Notes under the pieces: generated by a model
Database searches by the model: none
What the model was told of the DNA's origin: nothing
The model's input: the letters and a program-made list of their open reading frames with translations, nothing else
Translations under genes and position numbers: made by a program
Shown here: positions 26,647-37,672 of the stretch, piece after piece
How positions within the stretch are numbered: the first letter of the stretch is position 1
How the letters are laid out: every line of letters begins with the position of its first letter
DNA from: Devosia epidermidihirudinis
GTDB taxonomy: Bacteria > Pseudomonadota > Alphaproteobacteria > Rhizobiales > Devosiaceae
Assembly (NCBI RefSeq): GCF_000971295.1
Contig: NZ_LANJ01000012.1
Location: forward strand, 1 to 64,000
DNA: 64,000 nt
Direction: 5' to 3'

Positions 26647-28092
26647 CTAAAACAGGCTTCCAGCAGCACTACGCGCCAGGCTCGACAGCGGGCTGCCGAC
26701 GGTGAAGAAATACGTCACGATCAGGAATGTACTGACAGCCATGATGATGTTGAGCTCAGCAGGCACGGCCTCGAACTCATGCACAGGTTCGTCGAAGTAC
26801 ATGACCTTCACCACGCGCAGATAGTAGAACGCGCTAATGGCGGACGCGAGCATGCCGATGACCGACAGGACGTAGAGCTGGGCATCAATAGCAGCCAGGA
26901 ACACCTGCCACTTGGCAAAGAAGCCAGCGAGTGGCGGCATACCGATCAGCGAGAACATCAGGATAGCCATCACAGCAGCAACGAATGGCCGCGTCTGGGC
27001 CGCACCGGCCAGCTCGTCGATGTTCTCCACATAGCCCTTGTCCGTCCGCAGCGACAGGATGCACGCGAACAGACCAACGGTCATGGCGATATAGATCGCC
27101 ATATAGACCGCGACGCCTTCAACACCGCCCTGGCTGCCCGAAGACAGACCAACGAGCGCGAAGCCCACATGGCCAATCGATGAATACGCGATGAGGCGCT
27201 TGATCGACTTCTGGCCGATGGCCGCAAACGCAGCCAGAACCATCGAAGCGATCGACAGGAAGATAACGATCTGCTGCCAGTCATGCGCAATCGGCTGGAA
27301 GGTGTCGATCACCAGGCGCACCATCAGAGACATTGCTGCCACCTTCGGTGCCGTGGCGAAGAACGCCGTCACTGGTGTCGGCGCGCCTTCATACACGTCC
27401 GGCGTCCACATGTGGAACGGCACGGCAGAGATCTTGAACGCAATACCAGCCAGCAGGAACACGACACCAAAGATCAGACCGATGGAACGACCTTCGGTGG
27501 CAATGGCCAGCACGATCTGCTGCAAATTGGTGTGGCCGGTGAAGCCATAGATCAGCGACGCGCCATAGAGCAGCATGCCCGAGCTGAGCGCGCCCAGCAC
27601 GAAATACTTCAAGCCCGCTTCAGTCGCACGGCTGTCATCGCGCTTGATCGCCGCCAGCACGTAAAGTGCCAGGGACTGCAGCTCGAGGCCGATATAGAGG
27701 CTCATGAGATCGTTGGCCGAAACCATCATCATCATGCCCAGCGTCGCCAGCAGCACGAGGATCGAGTACTCGAACTTGTGCGTGCCGTTCTCCACGGCAT
27801 GCGGCAAAGCCAGCATCAGTGCAAAGGCTGAACCGCCCAGCACCAGCACCTTCATATAGCGCGCGAAACCGTCGGCGATGAACACGCCGTTGAACAGCAC
27901 GCCATCGACGGGCTGCAGCACCACAAGCGCTGCCACAATCACCAACAGCACAACCGCGCTGTAGGACACGAGGAGCGAGCGCTCCTTGTTGATGAAAACA
28001 CCAACCAGCAGCAGCACGACGGCGCCAACCGCCAGCAGCATTTCTGGATAGGCGGGAGCCAAGCTCGCGAAATCTGTAACGTCTGAGTTCAC
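26647..28092 (-). CDS. nuoN: NADH dehydrogenase subunit N
   Basis: Antiporter-like membrane subunit of complex I; helps pump protons. About 481 residues with some 14 helices and the conserved [24 protein letters not shown] and [18 protein letters not shown] signatures. GTG 28092 ([13 protein letters not shown]) is chosen because GGAGA lies 7 nt upstream; the longer frame adds a basic, unlikely leader inside nuoM. It is the last nuo gene and is followed without a gap by birA. Confidence 0.95.
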   Translation of the reverse strand: MNSDVTDFASLAPAYPEMLLAVGAVVLLLVGVFINKERSLLVSYSAVVLLVIVAALVVLQPVDGVLFNGVFIADGFARYMKVLVLGGSAFALMLALPHAVENGTHKFEYSILVLLATLGMMMMVSANDLMSLYIGLELQSLALYVLAAIKRDDSRATEAGLKYFVLGALSSGMLLYGASLIYGFTGHTNLQQIVLAIATEGRSIGLIFGVVFLLAGIAFKISAVPFHMWTPDVYEGAPTPVTAFFATAPKVAAMSLMVRLVIDTFQPIAHDWQQIVIFLSIASMVLAAFAAIGQKSIKRLIAYSSIGHVGFALVGLSSGSQGGVEGVAVYMAIYIAMTVGLFACILSLRTDKGYVENIDELAGAAQTRPFVAAVMAILMFSLIGMPPLAGFFAKWQVFLAAIDAQLYVLSVIGMLASAISAFYYLRVVKVMYFDEPVHEFEAVPAELNIIMAVSTFLIVTYFFTVGSPLSSLARSAAGSLF

Positions 28093-28102
28093 GGGAAGTC
28101 TC

Positions 28103-29668
28103 CTAGTGCGACGCTGCCGGGGCCGCCGGCGCTTCGCTGGCGGCAACGGGCTCGGCGGAAGCGCCCAGCTGTGGGTTAGGCGCGCTCAGGTCGATACCGA
28201 CCGATGCCGAATATTGGGCTACAAGTTTATCGACTGCTGCTGCAGTCGTGTCGAGGATCGGCGCCGGATAGAAACCGAACACGATCGTCAGCACGATCAG
28301 TGGATACAGGATGACCTTCTCGCGCAGATTGAGATCGAGGATCGCCTTGAGGTTTTCCTTGGTCAGTGCGCCGAAGATCACGCGGCGGTAGAGCCACAGC
28401 GCGTAGCAGGCCGACAGGATCACACCGAACGCAGCGCCGAACGCCACCCAGGTGTTGACCTGGAACACGCCCATCATCGTCAGGAATTCGCCGACGAAGC
28501 CAGACGTGCCGGGCAAGCCGACATTGGCCATGGTGAAGACCATGAACGCGAAGGCATAGCGGGGCATACGCGACACAAGGCCGCCATAGGCAGCAATGTC
28601 ACGGGTATGCATGCGGTCATAAATGACACCGACGCAAAGGAAGAGCGCGCCAGACACGATACCGTGCGAAATCATCTGGAACAGCGCGCCCTGAATACCC
28701 AGCGAGTTACCGGCAAAGATACCCATGGTCACAAAGCCCATATGGGCAACGGACGAGTACGCGATGAGCTTCTTGATATCCGTCTGCACCAGAGCGATCA
28801 GCGACGTGATGATGATCGCCGCAACGGACAGGAAGAAGATGATGTTGGCGAACTGCAGTGAAGCGTCCGGGAACATCGGCAGGCTGAAGCGCAGGAAGCC
28901 GTAGCCGCCGAGCTTGAGCAGAATTGCCGCAAGGATCACCGAGCCAGCAGTCGGTGCCTGAACGTGGGCCTCTGGCAGCCAGCGATGGAATGGCCACATT
29001 GGCATCTTGACCGCGAGGGAGGCGAAGAATGCCCACCACAGCCAAGGCTGCATGGATTCGGGGAACTGATGGGTCAGCAGCTTGGAAATGTCGGTCGTGC
29101 CGCCATTCCAGTACATCGCCATGATCGCCAGCAACATCAGCACCGAGCCGACGAAGGTATAGAAGAAGAACTTGTAGCTGGCCTGGATACGCGCCGAACC
29201 ACCCCAGATACCGATGATCAGGAACATCGGAAGCAGCGTGCCTTCGAAGAACACGTAGAACATCGCCAGATCGAGCGTAGTGAACACGCCGATCATCAGG
29301 GTTTCCAGGATCAGGAATACGATCATGTATTCCTTCATCCGCTTCTCAACGGATTCCCAGCTCGACAGCACGCAGAACGGCATCAGCAGTGCCGACAGCA
29401 CCACAAACAGCACCGAGATACCATCGACACCAACACGGTAGCCAATGGTATCGCCGATCCATGGCCGGTTCACCACAAACTGGAACCCGGCATTGGATGG
29501 ATCGAAAGCCTGCCACATGAACAGCGCCAGCACGAACGTCACCACTGTCGTCGCCAGAGCGATCCAGCGGATCGCATCGAGCGAGGTCTTTGGCGTGAGC
29601 AGGATCAACACTGCGCCCAGAAGGGGCAGAAAGGTCAGGACTGTGAGGATAGAATTGTCAAAGGTCAT
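28103..29668 (-). CDS. nuoM: NADH dehydrogenase subunit M
   Basis: Second antiporter-like proton-pumping subunit of complex I. 521 residues, multiple helices, with [41 protein letters not shown] and [15 protein letters not shown], all typical of NuoM. The Ala/Pro-rich C-terminus (about 25 residues) is variable in the family. The ATG overlaps the nuoL stop codon. Confidence 0.97.
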   Translation of the reverse strand: MTFDNSILTVLTFLPLLGAVLILLTPKTSLDAIRWIALATTVVTFVLALFMWQAFDPSNAGFQFVVNRPWIGDTIGYRVGVDGISVLFVVLSALLMPFCVLSSWESVEKRMKEYMIVFLILETLMIGVFTTLDLAMFYVFFEGTLLPMFLIIGIWGGSARIQASYKFFFYTFVGSVLMLLAIMAMYWNGGTTDISKLLTHQFPESMQPWLWWAFFASLAVKMPMWPFHRWLPEAHVQAPTAGSVILAAILLKLGGYGFLRFSLPMFPDASLQFANIIFFLSVAAIIITSLIALVQTDIKKLIAYSSVAHMGFVTMGIFAGNSLGIQGALFQMISHGIVSGALFLCVGVIYDRMHTRDIAAYGGLVSRMPRYAFAFMVFTMANVGLPGTSGFVGEFLTMMGVFQVNTWVAFGAAFGVILSACYALWLYRRVIFGALTKENLKAILDLNLREKVILYPLIVLTIVFGFYPAPILDTTAAAVDKLVAQYSASVGIDLSAPNPQLGASAEPVAASEAPAAPAASH

Positions 29669-31731
29669 CAGATCAGTCCCCCGGCCGCAATGGCCCAGGT
29701 CAGCAGTGCCGCAATGCCGATCAGCATGGCGAAAGCGTAGTGATAGAGGTACCCGGACTGCAGCTTGACGACCCAGGAGGTGACGTTCTGAACGCGACGG
29801 CCGAGGCCCTCGGTGATCTTTTCATTGATCAGCCAGTCATCGAAGCCCTTCCAGAAGGCGCGTCCAATCCACAAGGCCGGCTTGACGAAGATCACGTTGT
29901 AGAGCTCGTCGAAGTACCACTTGTTGAGCAGGAACTTGTAGAGCCCCGGGTTCTGTGCGGCGAGCTTGCCCGGCAGATCGGTTCGACGGATATACATGAA
30001 CCATGCGGTCACGAAGCCGATCAGCATTGCAAAAGTAGCGCTCCACTTCACCCAAACCGGCACATGGTGGGCGGCTTCGATGATGTCGTGGTCCACAACG
30101 ATAGAACCAGCGAAGAAGTGTTCGATGTGTTCTACGTCGTGGAAGAACATGCCGTAGAACACCGCACCAGCCAGCACTGCGCCGACGGCGAGCACATAAA
30201 GCGGGATCTGCATGACCTTTGGTGGCTCATGCGCATGGTCATAGGCCGAACCGTGGTGCGCGTCGTGACCATGGTCATCATGGGCCGCGTGATCATCATG
30301 AGCATGGTCGTCATGGTGGTCAGCTTCGGCAACACGTGGCGAGCCGTGGAACGTCAGGTGGATCAGGCGCCACGAGTAGAAGCTCGTGAACAGCGCCGCA
30401 ATCACCAGCATCCAGAAAGCGAACATGCCGGTATTGCCGCCAACGGCGTAAGCCGCTTCGATGATCGAGTCCTTGGAAAAGAACCCTGCAAAACCGAGGA
30501 ATTCGCTACCGGGAATACCAACACCAGTCAGTGCCAGCGTACCAATGAGCATCATCGCGTAGGTGACAGGGATCTTCTTGCGAAGACCGCCCATGTTCCG
30601 CATGTCCTGTTCGTGATGCATGGCGTGGATCACCGCGCCGGCGCCCAGGAACAGCAGAGCCTTGAAGAAGGCGTGCGTGAACAGGTGGAAGACACCTGCT
30701 GAGTAAGCCCCTGCCCCCAGGGCCACAAACATATAGCCGAGCTGCGAACAGGTTGAGTAAGCGATCACGCGCTTGATGTCGTTCTGCACCAGACCAACCG
30801 TCGCTGCGAAGAACGCAGTGATGGCGCCGATGATCATGACGAACGTCAATGCCACAGGCGATGCCTCGAACAGCGGCGACAGGCGCGCAACCATGAACAC
30901 ACCGGCCGTCACCATGGTTGCCGCGTGGATCAGCGCCGACACTGGGGTCGGGCCTTCCATAGCGTCAGGCAACCACGTGTGCAGCAGGAACTGCGCCGAC
31001 TTACCCATGGCACCCATGAACAGCAGCAGGCAGACCACAGTCATCGCATCGAGCTTCCAGGCGAGGAAATCGATGGTCACGCCAGCGGCGCCGGGAACGG
31101 CATGGAATGCACTGTCGAAGTCGATGTGGCCCAGCACCATGAAGGCGCCGAAAATGCCAAGCAGGAAACCAAAGTCACCAACACGGTTGACGACGAAGGC
31201 TTTCATGGCTGCCGCATTTGCAGATGGCTTGGTGTACCAGAAACCGATCAGCAGATACGATGCAACACCCACGCCTTCCCAGCCGAAGAACATCTGCAGG
31301 AAGTTGTCCGCCGTCACCAGCATCAGCATGGCGAAGGTGAAGAGCGACAGGTAAGCGAAGAAGCGGCTGCGGTGCGGATCGTCGGCCATGTAGCCGATCG
31401 AATAGGTGTGAACCAGCGCGGACACGGTGTTGACCACAACCAGCATGATAGCGGTCAGCGTATCGACGCGCAGCACCCAGCGCAGATCCATGTCACCGAC
31501 CTGGATCCAACGCATGACTTCAACTTTGACGACAGCCGTATGGCCATCAGCCACGGCGCCAGCAAGCCCGCCGCCAAAGGCGACCGGCAGAAAAACCACC
31601 CAGCTCAGCACTGCAGCAATGAGCAGCAGGCCGGTGGTGATGTACTCGCTCAGCCGATGGCCGATGATGCGCCCCAGCAACCCTGCAATCAGGGCGCCGA
31701 TGAGGGGCAGGAAAACAATCGCTTGGATCAT
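29668..31731 (-). CDS. nuoL: NADH dehydrogenase subunit L, with His-rich loop
   Basis: Largest antiporter-like subunit of complex I, with the long lateral helix. 687 residues; [39 protein letters not shown] and [20 protein letters not shown] are diagnostic. A hydrophilic stretch at about residues 467-500 is packed with His and Asp ([20 protein letters not shown]), resembling metal-binding loops. Similar insertions are found in some rhizobial NuoL proteins but not in E. coli; its role is unknown. Confidence 0.97.
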   Translation of the reverse strand: MIQAIVFLPLIGALIAGLLGRIIGHRLSEYITTGLLLIAAVLSWVVFLPVAFGGGLAGAVADGHTAVVKVEVMRWIQVGDMDLRWVLRVDTLTAIMLVVVNTVSALVHTYSIGYMADDPHRSRFFAYLSLFTFAMLMLVTADNFLQMFFGWEGVGVASYLLIGFWYTKPSANAAAMKAFVVNRVGDFGFLLGIFGAFMVLGHIDFDSAFHAVPGAAGVTIDFLAWKLDAMTVVCLLLFMGAMGKSAQFLLHTWLPDAMEGPTPVSALIHAATMVTAGVFMVARLSPLFEASPVALTFVMIIGAITAFFAATVGLVQNDIKRVIAYSTCSQLGYMFVALGAGAYSAGVFHLFTHAFFKALLFLGAGAVIHAMHHEQDMRNMGGLRKKIPVTYAMMLIGTLALTGVGIPGSEFLGFAGFFSKDSIIEAAYAVGGNTGMFAFWMLVIAALFTSFYSWRLIHLTFHGSPRVAEADHHDDHAHDDHAAHDDHGHDAHHGSAYDHAHEPPKVMQIPLYVLAVGAVLAGAVFYGMFFHDVEHIEHFFAGSIVVDHDIIEAAHHVPVWVKWSATFAMLIGFVTAWFMYIRRTDLPGKLAAQNPGLYKFLLNKWYFDELYNVIFVKPALWIGRAFWKGFDDWLINEKITEGLGRRVQNVTSWVVKLQSGYLYHYAFAMLIGIAALLTWAIAAGGLI

Positions 31732-31742
31732 AGCGGTGGTTC

Positions 31743-32057
31743 TTAGCCCTTCATCATGTTGACGTCTTCAACCGCGATGGAGCCGCGGTTGCGGTAGAAA
31801 ATAACCAGGATCGCGAGACCGATGGCGGCTTCAGCAGCGGCCACTGTCAGGATTAGCAGCGCGAAGACCTGCCCCTGCAGATCGTTCAGTTGGGCGGAAA
31901 ACGCCACGAAGTTCAGATTGACCGCCAGAAGGATCAATTCCACCGACATCAGGATGACGATGATATTCTTGCGGTTGAGGAAAATTCCGAACACGCCGAG
32001 CGTGAACAGGATGGCCCCCACGGTCAGGTAGTGACCGAGCCCAATACCCAAGCCCAT
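31743..32057 (-). CDS. nuoK: NADH dehydrogenase subunit K
   Basis: Small three-helix membrane subunit of complex I, in the proton path next to NuoJ. 104 residues of normal length; the conserved Glu-containing [13 protein letters not shown] and [19 protein letters not shown] are present. It begins 9 nt after nuoJ ends. Confidence 0.96.
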   Translation of the reverse strand: MGLGIGLGHYLTVGAILFTLGVFGIFLNRKNIIVILMSVELILLAVNLNFVAFSAQLNDLQGQVFALLILTVAAAEAAIGLAILVIFYRNRGSIAVEDVNMMKG

Positions 32058-32066
32058 TTAAGCCTC

Positions 32067-32675
32067 CTACAACCCTTGACCGCTTTTGACTTTAACGACT
32101 TCCAGCGTCTCGGAGACCTTGCGGCCCACCTGGACGTTCGGGTCCTGCCGCTTGACGTTTGGCTTGTGGCGCAGCGTCAGGACAATCGCCCCGATCATTG
32201 CCACCAGCAGCACAGCGCCGGCCCCCTGGAAGACAAACACATACCGCGTATAGAGCACCTGCCCCAGCGCGCGGGTGTTGTCGATATTCGGATTAATTGG
32301 CAGTCCTGATGCCCCCGCCACTTCTGGCGAGATCACGAAGCTCCCTGCGACCAACAGCAGCTCCAGCAGCAGCACGATACCGACGACCGCGCCAATCGGC
32401 GCATATTGCAGCAGCCCCTGGCGCAGCGATGCGAAGTCCACGTCGAGCATCATCACGACGAACAGGAACAACACGGCCACGGCACCGACATAGACCACGA
32501 TCAGGATCAATGCGAGGAACTCAGCCCCCGCCAGCATGAACAGGCCCGCAGCGTTGAAGAACACCAGGATCAGGAACAACACGGCATGAACCGGGTTGCG
32601 TGCCGAAATCACCATGAACGCCGAAGCGACCGCGACGATCGAGAACAGATAGAAGAAGAATAGTGGAAGGGTCAT
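32067..32675 (-). CDS. nuoJ: NADH dehydrogenase subunit J
   Basis: Membrane subunit of complex I near the quinone channel. 202 residues, five helices; NPVHAVLFLILVFFNAAGLF and ILIVVYVGAVAVLFLFVVMML match the family. The approximately 35-residue cytoplasmic tail (NVKRQDPNVQVG...) is usual for alphaproteobacteria. It lies between nuoI and nuoK with about 10-nt gaps. Confidence 0.95.
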   Translation of the reverse strand: MTLPLFFFYLFSIVAVASAFMVISARNPVHAVLFLILVFFNAAGLFMLAGAEFLALILIVVYVGAVAVLFLFVVMMLDVDFASLRQGLLQYAPIGAVVGIVLLLELLLVAGSFVISPEVAGASGLPINPNIDNTRALGQVLYTRYVFVFQGAGAVLLVAMIGAIVLTLRHKPNVKRQDPNVQVGRKVSETLEVVKVKSGQGL

Positions 32676-32686
32676 GCTCTTCCCTC

Positions 32687-33175
32687 TCAGCGATACGGAG
32701 CGTCGGCGCTGAGGTTGGCAGCGATTTCACGCTCCCAACGGTCGCCGTTGTCGAGGAGCTTTTCCTTCGAGAAGTAGAGCTCTTCACGCGTTTCAGTGGC
32801 GAATTCGAAGTTCGGACCTTCCACGATGGCATCCACCGGGCAGGCTTCCTGACAGAAACCGCAGTAGATGCACTTCACCATGTCGATGTCATAGCGAACC
32901 GTGCGGCGCGTACCATCGTTCTGGCGCGGACCAGCCTCGATGGTGATCGCCTGTGCAGGGCAGATAGCTTCGCACAGCTTGCAGGCGATGCAGCGTTCTT
33001 CCCCATTGGGGTAACGGCGCAGCGCGTGCTCACCACGAAAACGCGGGCTCACATGCCCCTTTTCAAAGGGGTAGTTGATGGTCGGCTTTGGCGCGAAGAA
33101 ATAGCGCATGGCCAGGAAAAACGCCGAAACGAGTTCCTTCAGCAGCAGCGTGTTGACGACTTGGGTAGCGCGCAT
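32687..33175 (-). CDS. nuoI: NADH dehydrogenase subunit I
   Basis: Peripheral-arm subunit carrying two 4Fe-4S clusters (N6a, N6b) that pass electrons towards NuoB. 162 residues; both cluster motifs are intact: [12 protein letters not shown] and [15 protein letters not shown] 33175 ([14 protein letters not shown]) is chosen; an upstream in-frame extension to 33271 lies in nuoH and is not family-like. The ATG overlaps the nuoH stop by 1 nt. Confidence 0.97.
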   Translation of the reverse strand: MRATQVVNTLLLKELVSAFFLAMRYFFAPKPTINYPFEKGHVSPRFRGEHALRRYPNGEERCIACKLCEAICPAQAITIEAGPRQNDGTRRTVRYDIDMVKCIYCGFCQEACPVDAIVEGPNFEFATETREELYFSKEKLLDNGDRWEREIAANLSADAPYR

Positions 33176-34272
33176 CAGGCAACCCCTCCGTGCCAGCCCC
33201 AACCGGTGAGCTGGAGAATGAATGCAAGAACGATGACCGTCAGCAGCGAGATCGGCAAGAACACCTTCCAACCAATACGCATCAGCTGGTCATAGCGGTA
33301 GCGCGGCACGATGGCCTTGGCCATGGCGAACATGAAGAACACCAAGGTCAGCTTCAGCACGAACCAAATCACACCGGGGATCCATGTAAATGGCGGCAGA
33401 TCAATCGGACTGGCCCAGCCACCCAGGAACAGGATGGTGGTCATCGCGCACATCAGAAGGATCGAGATGTACTCGCCCAGCATGAACAGCATGTAGGGTG
33501 TCGACGAATACTCGGTCATGAAACCGGCCACGAGCTCGGATTCACCTTCCGCCAGGTCGAACGGAGGACGGTTAGTTTCCGCCAGCGCCGATACGTAAAA
33601 GATCACGAACATCGGGAACAGCGGCAGCCAGAACCAGTTGAGGAAGCTCAACCATGGCACGCCAAGCGTATGGGCCAGGCCCATTTCCTGCTGCGCGGTG
33701 ACAATATCGCTGAGGTTCAGCGAGCCAACGCAGAGCAGAACAGTGATGATCACGAGGCCGATGGAGACTTCGTACGACACCATTTGGGCGGCGGAACGGA
33801 GCGAACCGAGGAAGGGGTACTTCGAGTTAGACGCCCAGCCGCCGATGATCACGCCATAAACGCCCAGCGACGAAATCGCGAGGATATAGAGGATGCCGAC
33901 ATTGAGGTCAGCAATCACCCAACCGGCATTCACCGGGATCACGGCCCAGGCGCCGAGCGCCAGAGTTGCCGTAATCAGCGGCGCCATGATGAACAGAACC
34001 TTGTCAGCGCCAGCCGGGATCACCACTTCCTTGAAGGCAAACTTCAGAAGGTCGGCGAAGCTCTGAAACAGACCAAACGGACCCACAACGTTGGGACCAC
34101 GGCGGATCTGGACTGCAGCCCAGATCTTGCGGTCAGCGAGCAGGATGAATGCGGTGAACACCAGCAGGCAAACCAGCAGCAGCAGCGCCATATAGACGAA
34201 GCCAACATGCGTGCCCCAGCCGAGAACCGGGATACCGAGCAGGTAGTCGAGAGCAGAGGTAATAAAGTCCAT
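33175..34272 (-). CDS. nuoH: NADH dehydrogenase subunit H
   Basis: Membrane subunit that forms much of the quinone-binding channel between the two arms of complex I. 365 residues, about eight helices; [22 protein letters not shown] and [21 protein letters not shown] are diagnostic and intact. Confidence 0.97.
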   Translation of the reverse strand: MDFITSALDYLLGIPVLGWGTHVGFVYMALLLLVCLLVFTAFILLADRKIWAAVQIRRGPNVVGPFGLFQSFADLLKFAFKEVVIPAGADKVLFIMAPLITATLALGAWAVIPVNAGWVIADLNVGILYILAISSLGVYGVIIGGWASNSKYPFLGSLRSAAQMVSYEVSIGLVIITVLLCVGSLNLSDIVTAQQEMGLAHTLGVPWLSFLNWFWLPLFPMFVIFYVSALAETNRPPFDLAEGESELVAGFMTEYSSTPYMLFMLGEYISILLMCAMTTILFLGGWASPIDLPPFTWIPGVIWFVLKLTLVFFMFAMAKAIVPRYRYDQLMRIGWKVFLPISLLTVIVLAFILQLTGWGWHGGVA

Positions 34273-34281
34273 TGTGCTCCC

Positions 34282-36348
34282 CTACTCTGCAGCCTGCCGC
34301 AAACCAGCGGCAGTTGCAGCGCACTCGCCCATGGTTGCCGACGAGCGTGCAATTGGGTTGCTGAGATAGAAATCGCTGATCGGCGACACGAAAGTTGTCT
34401 TCTTGCCTTTGGTCGAGCCCTTGGCCAGCTTGGCCACGTCCGCGCCATTGCCAGCGGCAATCGCATCGACGCGCGCCAGATGCGGATACTGCGCATAGAG
34501 CGCCGCACGCAGCTGAGCCAGCGAGTTGAATGGCAGAGGCGAACCGACAACGGCCGACAAGGCGCGAATGATCGCCCAGTCTTCCTTGGCATCGCCGGGT
34601 GGGAACACGGCGCGGTTCGTCACCTGCACGCGGCCCTCGGTGTTGACATAGGTCGCGCTCTTTTCGGTGTAGGTCGCGCCAGGCAGGATGACGTCGGCGC
34701 GATGTGCGCCATTGTCGCCATGCGAACCGATATAGACGACGAGCGTCTCACCGAGGTTGGCCAGATCGTGTTCGTCTGCGCCCAGAAGGAACAGCACGTC
34801 CACGCCACCCGACAGCATGGCTTCGGAGTCGGCTGCGCCCTTGCCCGGCACAAAACCGATATCGAGCGCACCAACGCGCGACGCCGCATTGTGCAGCACG
34901 GCAAACCCGTTCCAGCCTTCAGCGAGCTCGGCATTGCTGGTCGCCAGCTTGGCGGCAGTCGCCAGCACGTCAGCAGTCGCTGCGCCCTCGCCCACAATCA
35001 CCAGTGGCTTCTTGGCATTGGCCCAGACCTTGGCGAAATCACCATTGCCTGCAGCCAGATCAGCCAGAGTGTCGCTGCCGGCACCGAGATGCTGGTACTG
35101 GTAGGTCAGATCAGCGGCTTCACCAATCACCCCGATTGGAAGGCCGGTTGCGCGCCATACCTTGCGGATACGAGCGTTAAGAACCGAAGCTTCCTTGCGT
35201 GGATTGGTGCCAATCAGCAGGATCGCATCAGCCTGTTCAATGCCGGCAATCGTCGAGTTGAAGATGTAGGATGCGCGGCCATTGGCCGGGGTCAGGCCCG
35301 AGCCAACACGGCGCGCATCGACATTGGTCGAACCGAGCGACGCGAGCAGCGCCTGCAGCGCGAACATCTCTTCAACGCCGGCGAGATCGCCAGCAATTGC
35401 GCCAATACGTGCGCCTGGCTTCTTGAGAGCCTTGGCCACGGTCTGGAATGCATCATCCCAGGTGGTCGCGCCGAGCTTCTTGTTGCGACGCACATAGGGC
35501 CGATCCAGACGCTGGCTCTTGAGACCATCCCAGATGAAACGGGTCTTGTCGGAGATCCATTCTTCGTTGATCGCCTCGTTGATCCGCGGCAGAACGCGCA
35601 TCACTTCGCGACCACGGCTGTCCACACGGATGGCCGAACCAACCGCGTCCATCACGTCGATGGATTCGGTCTTGTTCAGCTCCCATGGACGGGCATGGAA
35701 TGCATAAGGCTTGGAGGTCAGCGCACCCACTGGGCACAGATCGATCACATTGCCCTGCAACTCGCTCGTCAGTGCCTTTTCGAGGTACGTCGTGATCTCA
35801 GCGTCTTCGCCGCGACCCAGCAGACCCATTTCGGCAATGCCGGCAACTTCAGTGGTGAAACGGACGCAACGCGTGCAGTGAATGCAGCGGTTCATCGACG
35901 TCTTGACCAGTGGGCCAATGTACTTGTCTTCGACGGCGCGCTTGTTTTCCGCGAAACGGTTCTTGTCCACGCCATAAGCCATGGCCTGATCCTGCAAATC
36001 GCACTCACCGCCCTGATCGCAGATCGGGCAATCCAGGGGGTGGTTGATCAGCAGGAATTCCATCACGCCTTCGCGGGCCTTTTTGACCATCGGCGTGTTG
36101 GTGAACATTTCTGGCGCTTCGCCATTTGGGCCAGGACGCAGATCCTTGACCGACATGGCGCACGACGCCTGTGGCTTTGGTGGACCGCCCTTAACCTCAA
36201 CGAGGCACATGCGGCAGTTGCCAGCTACAGACAGGCGCTCGTGATAACAGAAGCGCGGGATTTCCGCGCCAGCTGCTTCAGCGGCCTGCATCAGCGTGTA
36301 GTAGTCAGGAACTTCGACGAGTACGCCGTCGACCTTGATATTTGCCAT
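34282..36348 (-). CDS. nuoG: NADH dehydrogenase subunit G
   Basis: Largest peripheral-arm subunit of complex I. 688 residues: N-terminal 2Fe-2S ferredoxin domain (CYHERLSVAGNCRMC), His/Cys cluster motif (HPLDCPICDQGGECDLQD), a 4Fe-4S motif (CIHCTRCVRFTTEV, then DLCPVGALTSKP), followed by a molybdopterin-oxidoreductase-like domain that has lost its cofactor in this family. The NuoG-specific extra N7 cluster motif was not looked for exhaustively. Confidence 0.96.
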   Translation of the reverse strand: MANIKVDGVLVEVPDYYTLMQAAEAAGAEIPRFCYHERLSVAGNCRMCLVEVKGGPPKPQASCAMSVKDLRPGPNGEAPEMFTNTPMVKKAREGVMEFLLINHPLDCPICDQGGECDLQDQAMAYGVDKNRFAENKRAVEDKYIGPLVKTSMNRCIHCTRCVRFTTEVAGIAEMGLLGRGEDAEITTYLEKALTSELQGNVIDLCPVGALTSKPYAFHARPWELNKTESIDVMDAVGSAIRVDSRGREVMRVLPRINEAINEEWISDKTRFIWDGLKSQRLDRPYVRRNKKLGATTWDDAFQTVAKALKKPGARIGAIAGDLAGVEEMFALQALLASLGSTNVDARRVGSGLTPANGRASYIFNSTIAGIEQADAILLIGTNPRKEASVLNARIRKVWRATGLPIGVIGEAADLTYQYQHLGAGSDTLADLAAGNGDFAKVWANAKKPLVIVGEGAATADVLATAAKLATSNAELAEGWNGFAVLHNAASRVGALDIGFVPGKGAADSEAMLSGGVDVLFLLGADEHDLANLGETLVVYIGSHGDNGAHRADVILPGATYTEKSATYVNTEGRVQVTNRAVFPPGDAKEDWAIIRALSAVVGSPLPFNSLAQLRAALYAQYPHLARVDAIAAGNGADVAKLAKGSTKGKKTTFVSPISDFYLSNPIARSSATMGECAATAAGLRQAAE

Positions 36349-36353
36349 CAGCC

Positions 36354-37661
36354 CTACTCCGCCGCAATCGATGGCACGGCGCCATCGCTGGTGGACGAAT
36401 ATGTGTACTGCTCAATGCGCGCCTCGATGACGTCGCGGAAGTTGCGGATCAGACCCTGAACAGGCCAAGCCGCCGCGTCGCCAAGAGCGCAGATAGTGTG
36501 ACCTTCGATCTGCTTGGTCACTTCGAACAGCATGTCAATTTCGCGCTTCTGAGCGCGGCCTTCGACCATGCGTTCCATCACGCGCATCATCCAGCCCGTG
36601 CCTTCACGGCAAGGGGTGCACTGGCCGCAGCTCTCGTGCTTGAAGAAAGCCGAAATGCGCCAGATGGCTTTGATGATGTCGGTGGACTTGTCCATGACGA
36701 TCATGCCGCCCGTGCCGAACGACGACTTCTTCTCGCGGAGGCCGTCAAAGTCCATGATCGCAGTCATCATGTCTTCGCCGCGCACCACAGGGCACGATGC
36801 GCCGCCAGGGATCACTGCAAGCAGATTGTCCCAGCCGCCGCGAATGCCGCCGCAATGCTTTTCGATGATGTCCTTGAAGCTTTCGCCCAGGGCTTCCTCG
36901 AAAGTCGCAGGCTTGTTGACGTGGCCAGAAACCATGAACAGCTTGGTGCCGACGTTATTCGGACGGCCGATCGAAGAGAACCAGCCAGCAGAACGGCGCA
37001 GGATTTCCGGCACAACAGCGATCGACTCGACATTGTTCACCGTGGTCGGGTTGCCATAAACGCCCATGCCAGCCGGGAATGGCGGCTTGAGACGTGGCTG
37101 ACCCTTCTTGCCTTCCAGCGATTCCATCAGCGCGGTTTCTTCACCGCAGATGTAAGCGCCAGCGCCGTGATGGACGATGATGTCCAGATCCCAGCCGTGA
37201 ATGTTGTCCTTGCCGATCAGCTTGGCTTCATAAGCCTCTTCAACGGCCTGCTCCAGCCGCTCGCGCTCACGCACGAACTCGCCACGGACATAAATGAATG
37301 CCAGATGGGCATCCATGGCGCGGCAGGCGATCAGACAGCCTTCGATAAGGTGATGCGGATCGTGGCGAAGGATCTCGCGATCCTTACATGTACCGGGCTC
37401 TGACTCGTCGGCATTGACCAGCAGGTAGTGCGGCCGACCATCATTGACCTTGGGCATGAACGACCACTTGAGACCGGTCGGGAAACCCGCGCCGCCACGA
37501 CCACGAAGACCCGAGGCCTTGACCTCGTTGGTGATCCAGTCGCGCCCCTGGTCGAGGAATTCCTTGGTACCATTCCAGCCGCCGCGCTTGCGCGCGCCTT
37601 CGAGGCGCCAATCGCCCTGGCCGTAAAGGTTGGTGAAGATGCGATCCTTGTCAGCGAGCAA
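36354..37661 (-). CDS. nuoF: NADH dehydrogenase subunit F
   Basis: NADH- and FMN-binding subunit, the electron entry point of complex I. 435 residues: [19 protein letters not shown] (FMN/NADH loop), [33 protein letters not shown], and the C-terminal 4Fe-4S (N3) motif [15 protein letters not shown] followed by [11 protein letters not shown]. Its start lies 11 nt after the nuoE stop. Confidence 0.97.
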   Translation of the reverse strand: MLADKDRIFTNLYGQGDWRLEGARKRGGWNGTKEFLDQGRDWITNEVKASGLRGRGGAGFPTGLKWSFMPKVNDGRPHYLLVNADESEPGTCKDREILRHDPHHLIEGCLIACRAMDAHLAFIYVRGEFVRERERLEQAVEEAYEAKLIGKDNIHGWDLDIIVHHGAGAYICGEETALMESLEGKKGQPRLKPPFPAGMGVYGNPTTVNNVESIAVVPEILRRSAGWFSSIGRPNNVGTKLFMVSGHVNKPATFEEALGESFKDIIEKHCGGIRGGWDNLLAVIPGGASCPVVRGEDMMTAIMDFDGLREKKSSFGTGGMIVMDKSTDIIKAIWRISAFFKHESCGQCTPCREGTGWMMRVMERMVEGRAQKREIDMLFEVTKQIEGHTICALGDAAAWPVQGLIRNFRDVIEARIEQYTYSSTSDGAVPSIAAE

Positions 37662-37672
37662 TTCTCACACTC

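Noticed and set aside
33190-36459. A 1089-codon ORF opposite nuoH and nuoG
   Set aside because: It is the mirror of two certain genes; high GC with strong codon bias leaves the antisense frame open. Its product is His/Arg/Gln-rich and has no recognisable domain.
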